From a virus, in IMG/VR virus record IMGVR_UViG_3300032116_000159, positions 1 to 64,000 of that record: a stretch of DNA of 64,000 nt; one strand, given 5' to 3'. How positions within the stretch are numbered: the first letter of the stretch is position 1; the number at the start of each line of letters is the position of its first letter. The translations under genes and the position numbers were made by a program. This document shows, piece after piece, positions 17,781 through 25,892 of the stretch. A model generated the notes under the pieces. The model was not told the DNA's origin, ran no database searches, and worked only from the letters and a program-made list of their open reading frames with translations.

Positions 17781-18176
17781 TTATCGAATTGTTGCTACAA
17801 TATACGCTCCTGAAAAGATTGTAAAACCGCCTATTAGTGTACCGGCAATAAAACTGAATTGTTTAGTTTCGTACCATTTCTCTTTAGGTTTCGTAGGAAA
17901 ATCTACAAATCGATTCACGGCATTTTTATAGATGTCGATTTCTTTATTTCGATAATCGATTATTGTTTCGTTATATGAATTTAGACGAGTCAGTGCATCG
18001 ACCTGTTTTAACAGATTCGCATTTTGACTATCCTTGACTTGTAAATCGCTTTCTAAATTTTTTATACGTACCGATGCATTAATCAAGAGATCTTTGTGTA
18101 CAGTGATCGAGTCTGCTTTTTGTGCGAATACGCAAATAGATATTAAAACGAAAAAAGTTGTCAGTATCTGTTTCAT
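17781..18176 (-). CDS. Periplasmic coiled-coil protein with signal peptide and C-terminal TM
   Basis: 131 residues. MKQILTTFFVLISICVFAQ is a signal peptide of the type common in Bacteroidetes, with a cleavage site after VFA. Residues about 25-85 are coiled coil; residues about 105-129 (FSFIAGTLIGGFTIFSGAYI) are a membrane segment. The predicted shape, periplasmic rod plus inner-membrane anchor, and the neighbouring TM coiled-coil gene (18178-18501), recall lysis spanins, but no lipobox of good quality is present. It lies 4 nt from the terminase gene. Confidence 0.65.
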   Translation of the reverse strand: MKQILTTFFVLISICVFAQKADSITVHKDLLINASVRIKNLESDLQVKDSQNANLLKQVDALTRLNSYNETIIDYRNKEIDIYKNAVNRFVDFPTKPKEKWYETKQFSFIAGTLIGGFTIFSGAYIVATIR

Positions 18177-18177
18177 A

Positions 18178-18501
18178 TTATTTACTGTTTAAAATATTCA
18201 ATGCGTCTTCGACTGTTAGATCGACCGGTTTACCTTTTTTAGAATTGCGTTCGATTCGATCAAGTTCTTTTTTCAATTCAGAAATCTCTTCGAGTGTCAA
18301 CTGCTTATCTCGTTCAACCTGTTCACTTTCAACTGCAAGTTTTTCTGCTTCGGTGATTTTCGAATAGACTTCGGTTACGATTTCAGTTTTATACTGATAC
18401 GCATTATATAGAATATATGCAAGTGCGCCGTTTGACATCAGCGACAGTATCATTACGATATAGATTAGTATATTACTCTGAGACTTTTGTTGTGTTTCCA
18501 T
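18178..18501 (-). CDS. Membrane-anchored coiled-coil protein
   Basis: 107 residues if started at ATG 18501 (METQQKSQSN); an earlier start at 18585 would overlap the upstream gene by 113 nt and is less likely. Residues about 10-33 (ILIYIVMILSLMSNGALAYI) form one TM segment, followed by a coiled coil (about 45-90) and a short C-terminal tail. Single N-terminal TM plus coiled coil is the shape of an i-spanin. It ends 2 nt before the start of 17781-18176. Function inferred only from shape. Confidence 0.6.
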   Translation of the reverse strand: METQQKSQSNILIYIVMILSLMSNGALAYILYNAYQYKTEIVTEVYSKITEAEKLAVESEQVERDKQLTLEEISELKKELDRIERNSKKGKPVDLTVEDALNILNSK

Positions 18502-19114
18502 TATATTCTTGTATTTTTTGTAACGCGATTTTTTTAAATTCATGGTATTCTTCACGCATTTTTTCTGCGTGTGTTCGGTCCCCATTCCAAACTTCGATTC
18601 GCCCGTCGCTATTCACAAAGTGAGATTCGCCGGCAATTTGTTCGTAAGTTATGTCGATCTCTTTATCGGCCTGTTTGAAAAACGCTTCGGCGTTACGCAT
18701 CATCTGCTCACGCTCGTACTCTTTAAATTTACCTTCTTGTTTCATTTTGGTTTCGATACGAAATTGGCAGTCTGCACATCTACCGAATTTTGCACGGAAT
18801 CGCTTATCTAATTTCGTGTACACCTTTGTACGACAATTAGGTAAACAGTTCGGATACGAATTCAAGTATTCACGTATCTCCTCTACGGCTTCTTTATGCA
18901 CACCACTGCGTACACGATATCCGTTCTTCTGTTCCCATACTGCAATAACATCACCATTCGAATCTTTCTCTTCCCAAGTCTCTCCAACTTCACGGCGTTT
19001 CGATTTCTCACTCGCTACATCAGCATCGGTGAAACCAATTTTTGTACGTGTTTGAGTTCGATGTTTACCTTCAAGCATCTCACGAACTGCTTTAACATTT
19101 TGTAACCTTGCCAT
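18473..19114 (-). CDS. Cys-rich hypothetical protein next to terminase
   Basis: 213 residues starting MARLQNVKAVREMLEGKHRT. The middle has two Cys pairs, NCLPNC (about 93-98) and RCADC (about 116-120), likely one zinc site. The flanking parts are charged and helical, with an unusual VWEQKNGYRVR stretch. The motif set is familiar from T4-like marine phages, where the gene sits close to the terminase. A small-terminase or terminase-linked role is a positional guess. Its 3' end overlaps the next gene by 29 nt. Confidence 0.65.
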   Translation of the reverse strand: MARLQNVKAVREMLEGKHRTQTRTKIGFTDADVASEKSKRREVGETWEEKDSNGDVIAVWEQKNGYRVRSGVHKEAVEEIREYLNSYPNCLPNCRTKVYTKLDKRFRAKFGRCADCQFRIETKMKQEGKFKEYEREQMMRNAEAFFKQADKEIDITYEQIAGESHFVNSDGRIEVWNGDRTHAEKMREEYHEFKKIALQKIQEYNGNTTKVSE

Positions 19115-19129
19115 ATTCGATATATTATA

Positions 19130-19441
19130 TTAGTCGTTTTTTGATGCGTCTTTTAATCCTTGGACCATTGCATTTATTTTACCTTTCGGTACACCTACTA
19201 AATCAGCAAACTTCACAATTGCTTCTGCCTGGTCACCGGTATTATTGAATTTCAATAGATTTTTCAATGAAGAGTTTTCAAGTTTTTCAAAAAATCTCTT
19301 GACTCTGATTTTTTTAAATTCCTTAGAAGTCTCAGTTTTTTCTTCATTAATCAATTCTGCAAGAGTTTGCTGCACCATTTTTTGTACAGCTAATCTTATC
19401 TGTTTTTCATGCAATGGGTGTTTCGGATTTCTTATGTTCAT
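19130..19441 (-). CDS. Small helical protein, possible head-targeting leader
   Basis: 103 residues starting MNIRNPKHPLHEKQIRLAVQ and reaching LAELINEEKTE; the ELINE end of the helix resembles the (L/I)xE processing sites of the leaders seen in this window, but the leader would be long (about 34 residues). The rest is basic and helical (RVKRFFEKLENSSLKNLLKF). ATATTTAT motif 21 nt upstream. Function unknown. Confidence 0.55.
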   Translation of the reverse strand: MNIRNPKHPLHEKQIRLAVQKMVQQTLAELINEEKTETSKEFKKIRVKRFFEKLENSSLKNLLKFNNTGDQAEAIVKFADLVGVPKGKINAMVQGLKDASKND

Positions 19442-19462
19442 TTCATTCCTTATAATTTACTA

Positions 19463-19471
19463 ATAAATATC
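19463..19471 (-). promoter_or_regulatory. Recurring ATATTTAT motif (copy 3)
   Basis: AGATATTTAT on the minus strand in the gap after the adenylyltransferase-ligase gene, 21 nt before the ATG at 19441, with TAAGGA between. Confidence 0.4.
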
Positions 19472-19484
19472 TTTTTCGATTCGA

Positions 19485-21884
19485 TTAACGTGTAAATGTA
19501 AACACGCCCATTATTTGATTTAACGGTGCAAACGCACCGGTCAGTTTATATGTACTACCTTTATAATTAAATACAATGCCCTCATTAGGTACAATCTTTT
19601 CAAAACCACCTAATGATTCGAGTCGCTTCAATTCCAATTCGAGTTTAATTAAATTTTTAGCATCACCAGTTGCACGTATTGAAGATATCGCGTTTTTAAG
19701 TTTGTCGACAATATCACGTTTCGCCTCTTCAGGATTTACAACAAGTACCGATGACATGAAGGAAAGTACATCGGCGCCAACGCCTAAAAATATTTCTTCG
19801 AATTTCATAAGATTTGTTTTTGAAATTTTCTGGTAGTCGAGTTTATCTGTTTTTTCGGCCCATTGACGGATGTCAGGATCGGTGATCTGATTTAATCGGA
19901 ACGACTTATCGAAAAACGCCCATCGTTTAACTAAACCGTCACGTATATCTGGTGACAAATCTTTCGGAGCGTTTTTATTGATCCATTGTTCCCACCATGC
20001 TTGATGATAGTCTTCAACACCATTCGCATCGTTTAATCCGAATTCTTTTTGCAGTTTCGATATCTTAGTAATATAATCAGGTTGTTTCGCCATTAGATCT
20101 TGACTCTTCGGTAAAGTTTGTACAGGAGGTCCTTGTAATTTAAAACGACTTTGAATATTGGCATTTACCTTTTCGATCATATCGGCAAGTTTAAAACCTG
20201 CTTGAGGATCTTCGCTTATCGGATTCCCTCGTTCATCGTATTCCATTGTACCGTGGAATACTAAAAGCGATTGCCCATATGGAATGACATTTGTATTTTC
20301 AGGATATATCACTTCGCAATTCATGAACGCTTTACCCTCTTTGAATATCGATTCGCGTTCCGCATTAGATAATTGTATTATTGCAGATTTTAAATCCTTT
20401 ATTGCAAATGTAAACGCATCCGATAATGCACCACGTCCTGCAAATTTATCGATGAGATCTTGCTCAGTCATTGCCATTTCACCTGCGTTTACTAAGTGAC
20501 CTTTATTTCTTGCAGAAATCAATGCACCATTTTTCCAACTTATCGCAAGTGCCTGACCATCTGTTTTCTCACGGGCTAATTCGAGTTCGCCAGTTAATGC
20601 TGACTTTACAATTTGTTTGAGATCGCCAAATGTTAAATTCATGTCGATATCGAATGGGTGTGCCATATGACCATATGCACCACCTTCAAGTATTATATTT
20701 TCGGTTAAGGCTTCTGTACGCAATTTTTTTATTTTAGACATTATAGAATCTAATTCGGCTTTAGCTTTTATTTGTTTTGGTGAATTCGGAAACATTTTCA
20801 TCAGTGCCGAAAACAAACGATTTCTCTCCGATTCTAATTTACGGAGTTCGTTCTTTGTATCCTCTACCGATTCTTTGTTTATTTCAATCGCTTGCAGTTG
20901 TTTTATTGCCGCTTTTTTAGTATCATGGGTACCTAATCGTTTACCACCCTTTTTAGGATACACTACCCAGTCGTCACCGACTTTTTTTACTGTTTCAATA
21001 TTTAACACAGGATCCGGTGACTTAAATGCCGGCTTTCGCATAATTGTTTTTGCGATTAATCGATTCGCCTGTGTTTTAAACGGTATATTGATATTTGTTC
21101 TTTTATCCGTAATTACAAATTCCAAATATTTTTTAGTGAATTCATCGAACGCTGCTCTATTTCTAATGAGACGTTTAAAGAACCCGATCATTTCCGCATA
21201 CGAAATTTCTTTGCCGTTTCTTGGATCGTTCAATCGTTGAAAAAAATGATCGATTTCTCTACCAAATTCGAAATCGTATGGAGCTAAATTCGTATCGGCG
21301 AATTTTTCCACAGAATCTAAATCGGCCTTAGCCATTTCATTCATCACATTGAGTTTCGATCGTATCAAATCGTATATGCGCTTGTCGAAATTCGGATACG
21401 CTTTTTCGAAATTCAATTTAGCGTTGTTTTCATCAGATATACTAAGCCAATCTCTTACATCAGTACCACTTATCGCATTCGGTAGTGATGGAGCAACATA
21501 CACGTAGCCCTGTTGTTTAAACGGCAATAAATCAGTGTTACCAGTGTACGGCAAAAAATATTTACCGCCTAAACGGCCGGAGTCTTTTTCACCGACAACC
21601 GTTATCAATATATCCGAGTCTTCATCATAATCGTTCAGAATTTCAATAGGCCGGTACGGATTTTTTACCTGTACCACTTGCGTCTTCGGTATACCGAACA
21701 TCGATGTTATTATGGTTTTTTTATCTTTGAAATCGAATGGCGATTTCGGTAATTCTACTTTATCTGAGGTTCCGATATAAACATTCGCCTTTCCGAATTT
21801 CTTGACAAGATGCATATAGGTCGCATAATGCCCTTTGTGAAAAGGTTGAAATCTACCTACATATGTTACGATGATATTACCCAT
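19485..21884 (-). CDS. Fusion of adenylyltransferase (NMNAT-like) and ligase-type nucleotidyltransferase
   Basis: 799 residues. Residues 1-180 are a NadM/NadR-type nucleotidyltransferase: GRFQPFHKGH (10-19, HxGH-type motif) and ISGTDVR (138-144). Residues about 297-336 match a short module common in phages (VVYPKKGGKRLGTHDTKKAA). Residues about 398-799 look like a covalent nucleotidyltransferase: KTDG at 440-443 (motif I lysine), SARNKGH at 457-463, EGIVF at 768-772 (motif IV) and YKLTG at about 779-783 (motif V). The first part could make NAD+ from NMN and ATP; the second could be a nucleic acid ligase or relative (similar to DUF6267-type phage proteins). Activities are not proved by sequence. 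Confidence 0.75.
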   Translation of the reverse strand: MGNIIVTYVGRFQPFHKGHYATYMHLVKKFGKANVYIGTSDKVELPKSPFDFKDKKTIITSMFGIPKTQVVQVKNPYRPIEILNDYDEDSDILITVVGEKDSGRLGGKYFLPYTGNTDLLPFKQQGYVYVAPSLPNAISGTDVRDWLSISDENNAKLNFEKAYPNFDKRIYDLIRSKLNVMNEMAKADLDSVEKFADTNLAPYDFEFGREIDHFFQRLNDPRNGKEISYAEMIGFFKRLIRNRAAFDEFTKKYLEFVITDKRTNINIPFKTQANRLIAKTIMRKPAFKSPDPVLNIETVKKVGDDWVVYPKKGGKRLGTHDTKKAAIKQLQAIEINKESVEDTKNELRKLESERNRLFSALMKMFPNSPKQIKAKAELDSIMSKIKKLRTEALTENIILEGGAYGHMAHPFDIDMNLTFGDLKQIVKSALTGELELAREKTDGQALAISWKNGALISARNKGHLVNAGEMAMTEQDLIDKFAGRGALSDAFTFAIKDLKSAIIQLSNAERESIFKEGKAFMNCEVIYPENTNVIPYGQSLLVFHGTMEYDERGNPISEDPQAGFKLADMIEKVNANIQSRFKLQGPPVQTLPKSQDLMAKQPDYITKISKLQKEFGLNDANGVEDYHQAWWEQWINKNAPKDLSPDIRDGLVKRWAFFDKSFRLNQITDPDIRQWAEKTDKLDYQKISKTNLMKFEEIFLGVGADVLSFMSSVLVVNPEEAKRDIVDKLKNAISSIRATGDAKNLIKLELELKRLESLGGFEKIVPNEGIVFNYKGSTYKLTGAFAPLNQIMGVFTFTR

Positions 21885-21916
21885 TATTCTTCTTTATTAC
21901 GTGTTATTAATAATTA

Positions 21917-24900
21917 TTAGGTCTTTTTAGTATACAGTTGAAAAGACCAATCTGACGCACCGTTAACTACACCGGTATCTAATCGTAATAGATCTCCTTT
22001 ACTAAGAGTAGTTTGACCTGCTCGGGAACCTGTGACTGCATAATAAAGGAAGCCGGCATCCGGTAATGATACTGTAACTATCGTACCTGAAAATGTAGCA
22101 CCACCGTTTGTTGATTTCAAGGCTTTCATTACAAATGGGCCGCCACTCGGTAAATTTTTTGCTGATAGTGATGCTGAATAGATTGTTACATTTTCAACTA
22201 CATATTTCCATTCTGCTACATCGGCCGCTTCGGTTGAAGGTGTTCCAGTACCTGACCAATCGAATACAAGTGGAAAGTTTGTTGAACCGATAATACCTTG
22301 CGTTCCTTGTGTACCCTGAGTACCTTGCGTACCTTGGGTTCCAATAGTTCCTTGTGTACCGGTTGTACCTTGTCGACCTTGAGTGCCTTGGGTTCCTTGT
22401 GTACCAATATCGCCAGTGTCACCTTTAGTTCCTTGAGAGCCTGTTGTTCCTTGTACGCCTTGAGTACCAATATCGCCAGTGTCACCTTTAGTTCCTTGAC
22501 GACCTTGAGTGCCTTGTGTTCCTTGTGTACCAAGAGTTCCTTGAGACCCGGTATCACCTTTAGTTCCTTGTGAACCCGTTGTACCTTGTGTTCCTTGAGA
22601 TCCTACGGTTCCTTGTGAACCAATTGTTCCTTGTGAACCGGTATCCCCAGTTGTACCTGAAGCACCTTGAGTTCCAATAGTTCCTTGTGTACCGGTTGTA
22701 CCTTGTCGTCCTTGTGTACCCTGAGTGCCTTGTGTACCAATATCGCCAGTGTCACCTTTAGTTCCTTGGGAACCGATAGTTCCTTGTGTTCCTTGAGATC
22801 CTACGGTACCCTGACTTCCAATAGTTCCTTGTGTACCGGTAGTACCCATTGCACCAGTTTCACCTACTGTACCTTGTGTTCCAGTAGTACCTTGCCGACC
22901 TTGTGTACCCTGAGTGCCTTGAGACCCGGTATCACCTTTAGTTCCTTGTGAACCAATTGTTCCTTGATGGCCTTGTGTACCTTGTGTACCTTGTGTACCT
23001 ATAACGCCTTGACTACCAATCGTTCCTTGTGTACCGGTTGTGCCTGCGGCTCCAGTTTCGCCTACTGTACCTTGAGTTCCAGTTGCACCTTGTCGACCTT
23101 GTACACCTTGTGTACCGATTGTACCTTGAGTTCCAGTAGTGCCTTGTGAACCAATTGTACCTTGATGACCTTGTGTACCTTGTGTACCCTGACTGCCTGT
23201 TGTACCATTTGTACCAGAGGCGCCTTGAGAACCTACAGTGCCTTGTGTACCTATAGTGCCTTGATGACCTTGTGTACCTTGTGTACCTTGGGTACCAATT
23301 GTGCCTTGTGTACCGGTTGTTCCATTTGTACCAGAGGTGCCTTGAGAACCTACGGTGCCTTGTGTACCGGTTGTGCCTTGATGACCCTGAGTACCTTGTG
23401 TACCTTGTGTACCAATTGTACCTTGTGTACCGGTTGTTCCATTTGTACCAGAAGTGCCTTGTGAACCAATTGTGCCTTGAGTTCCAGTAGTACCATTTGT
23501 ACCAGAAGTGCCTTGTGAACCAATTGTACCTTGTGTACCGATTGTACCTTGTCGACCTTGTACACCTTGTGTACCGGTTGTACCTTGAGTACCGGTTGTG
23601 CCTTGAGTTCCAGTAGTGCCTTGTCGACCTTGTACACCTTGTGTACCAATTATGCCTTGTGAACCAATTGTGCCTTGTGTACCGATTGTACCTTGTCGAC
23701 CTTGTACACCTTGTGTACCGGTTGTACCTTGTGTACCGGTTGTACCTTGTGAACCAATTGTGCCTTGTGTTCCAGTAGTGCCTTGTGAACCAATTGTGCC
23801 TTGAGGGCCTTGTACACCTTGTATGTTTACTGACCCTGTGAATATTTCAAAATCTTGTTTTAAATTATTATAACTCCCTGATAATATTAGAAATCGTGTT
23901 TTTGTATCTGAACTACTTCCTGAGATTGATTGTATTACATCATTTTCTGATAGAAGATCTCTACGTATACCAAATCCTTGAAAATATACACCATATAATT
24001 GAGTGAATATTCTTGATTTTATACCGTTCTCTGTATAATAGTCGATATTCAAAACAAGTTCGGTATTTGTTTCAAATGACGATAACGGTAATATCAGTCG
24101 TGCCTGATTAGGTGAATATCCTCTTTCATTACGAGGTTGAACTGTTATATTTTTTATATTGACAATATCGCAATCTCTAAATGCGAATACAGGACGTATA
24201 GCACGGGTCGACCCTACTCTAAAATAGAATTCGAACTTTTTCGATTCTGGTGTACTGATTTCTGATACTGATGCTAAATACGATCCTAATAGAGGCGCCT
24301 TTATCGGTTCTCTAACATTTTTGAGATTCAGTATATTTGTAACAACATCTGAACCTGATATAAAAATATCGATTTGTGGGGTATTCGAATTCAGAGATTC
24401 TGCGCCGTTTGTTGTCACGGTCAATTTGAATTCAGTATTTTCAACTGCATTAATCGATAGGTAAGGTCGCACATAATAATCATAATCGGTAACTATAGAA
24501 CTTGTATATGATGCAGACAACGCAGTACCCTGATTATTAAATATCACAGAGTTTACAGGCGTTATTTTTTTAGAGCCGTTTACATATTGCCAGTATTGCG
24601 TGAATTCAGCTGCTGTTTTAAACTTACCGACCGATTTTTCAACAAACTCGATTTTAGTTCGGTCGATTTGCTCTGATACTAAGAAATCCTGCGTTTTTAT
24701 TTTATATTCACCAATGTCACGGAATTCGCCGAATGACCCGAACGGTTTATAACTTATACGAACTTTGTCCGCATCACCTGCAATAGGTTGTAAATTGAAA
24801 AAATCTAATTGTACAAAAGATTCACTTGCAACTTGCGACAACTGTGCGTCTTCTGTTGAATAATAACTTGCAGTCACATTTTGTATATCGAAAAACTTTT

Positions 24901-25867
24901 TTACAGAGTTCGTTTGACCGTCTCTTACATAATCGAATCGGAATGGAGGATATACTTTTGCAGTTTTCGCATCCATCACTTCGAGTACGCTGCAACTATA
25001 TGCCGGTACAGTACCACCTAATGAAACTATGGTCTGTTTGTCTAAACCTAATTGATTTGTCAAACCTTTTACGACAAGAGTACCTCCGACATATTGTTCA
25101 TCGAAACTACCACCTGCATCATAGATAACACTAATGTCTTTAAACGGTGAAATTAGATCCTGACTCGATTCGAAATAGTTCGGACCAACTTTCGGATCGT
25201 AAATTATATTTTCATCGATCTCACTTACTCGAACTGCACCTTTTAGTGTATCACTATATTTGTATTCAACACCGGGTGAGGTTGTAGAAAGTTTAAATGA
25301 ACCAGTGACTACCTTTCTACGGTCACGAGGATCGGTGTCGAAGGCGTAATATCTCTCACGTCTCTCAGTCGCTCTAACTATGGGCGGCGAAGCGAAAATT
25401 AATTCGGTACTATTTTGTATATTCGGAATTATGATTATACGTTTTGACCATATAAGATTCGGATTATCGATAAAATCTGAACTACTGGCATCTCTACTAT
25501 ATGCGAGTTCATTTCCATTTCTAACATCGACCGATGCCCTACCAGCGATGTATATTGTCGCTTCACCAGGTGTAGTTGTTTCGTATATATGTGCAACGAT
25601 CAATCGTGCGTCGTCTTCTCCAATAAAATTGACAACTTCATGGAATACTGTTTTACCTGCAGCATCTATTATATCGATATAGATAAGTGATGACTTAACA
25701 AGTGTATTCGAATTTGCACGTATACGGAATGCGTTTTTTCCTAAATACAGACGTTCTGGTATATCGAATAATCGGAAATAATCAGTCGATAATAAAGATG
25801 TGTCCTGTATAGGGATTTGATTATAAACTTTGTCTAAACCGGTAGCAAATCTTTTACTCTTGAGCAT
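21917..25867 (-). CDS. Collagen-like fibre or adhesin, 1316 residues
   Basis: Residues 1-681 are a large beta-rich head domain (starts MLKSKRFATGLDKVYNQIPI) with no repeats. Residues about 682-1194 are about 171 Gly-X-Y triplets (GTQ, GTI, GSQ, with GETGA and KGDTGD variants that resemble animal collagen). The C-terminal ~120 residues (STNFPLVFDWSGTGTPS onward) are a globular beta domain that may bind a receptor. The gene is complete, unlike the longer collagen gene at the left edge. Probably a trimeric fibre; placed between SbcCD and the adenylyltransferase-ligase genes, away from the other fibres. Confidence 0.85.
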   Translation of the reverse strand: MLKSKRFATGLDKVYNQIPIQDTSLLSTDYFRLFDIPERLYLGKNAFRIRANSNTLVKSSLIYIDIIDAAGKTVFHEVVNFIGEDDARLIVAHIYETTTPGEATIYIAGRASVDVRNGNELAYSRDASSSDFIDNPNLIWSKRIIIIPNIQNSTELIFASPPIVRATERRERYYAFDTDPRDRRKVVTGSFKLSTTSPGVEYKYSDTLKGAVRVSEIDENIIYDPKVGPNYFESSQDLISPFKDISVIYDAGGSFDEQYVGGTLVVKGLTNQLGLDKQTIVSLGGTVPAYSCSVLEVMDAKTAKVYPPFRFDYVRDGQTNSVKKFFDIQNVTASYYSTEDAQLSQVASESFVQLDFFNLQPIAGDADKVRISYKPFGSFGEFRDIGEYKIKTQDFLVSEQIDRTKIEFVEKSVGKFKTAAEFTQYWQYVNGSKKITPVNSVIFNNQGTALSASYTSSIVTDYDYYVRPYLSINAVENTEFKLTVTTNGAESLNSNTPQIDIFISGSDVVTNILNLKNVREPIKAPLLGSYLASVSEISTPESKKFEFYFRVGSTRAIRPVFAFRDCDIVNIKNITVQPRNERGYSPNQARLILPLSSFETNTELVLNIDYYTENGIKSRIFTQLYGVYFQGFGIRRDLLSENDVIQSISGSSSDTKTRFLILSGSYNNLKQDFEIFTGSVNIQGVQGPQGTIGSQGTTGTQGTIGSQGTTGTQGTTGTQGVQGRQGTIGTQGTIGSQGIIGTQGVQGRQGTTGTQGTTGTQGTTGTQGVQGRQGTIGTQGTIGSQGTSGTNGTTGTQGTIGSQGTSGTNGTTGTQGTIGTQGTQGTQGHQGTTGTQGTVGSQGTSGTNGTTGTQGTIGTQGTQGTQGHQGTIGTQGTVGSQGASGTNGTTGSQGTQGTQGHQGTIGSQGTTGTQGTIGTQGVQGRQGATGTQGTVGETGAAGTTGTQGTIGSQGVIGTQGTQGTQGHQGTIGSQGTKGDTGSQGTQGTQGRQGTTGTQGTVGETGAMGTTGTQGTIGSQGTVGSQGTQGTIGSQGTKGDTGDIGTQGTQGTQGRQGTTGTQGTIGTQGASGTTGDTGSQGTIGSQGTVGSQGTQGTTGSQGTKGDTGSQGTLGTQGTQGTQGRQGTKGDTGDIGTQGVQGTTGSQGTKGDTGDIGTQGTQGTQGRQGTTGTQGTIGTQGTQGTQGTQGTQGIIGSTNFPLVFDWSGTGTPSTEAADVAEWKYVVENVTIYSASLSAKNLPSGGPFVMKALKSTNGGATFSGTIVTVSLPDAGFLYYAVTGSRAGQTTLSKGDLLRLDTGVVNGASDWSFQLYTKKT
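22288..23822 (-). repeat. 9-bp-period array encoding Gly-X-Y triplets
   Basis: About 1.5 kb of 9-bp units inside the 1316-residue fibre gene, same codon style as the array at 67-3639 but more diverse, with longer higher-order units that contain KGDTG or GRQGTTG. Confidence 0.95.
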
Positions 25868-25892
25868 TAATAACAGACCTTTATCATAATTA

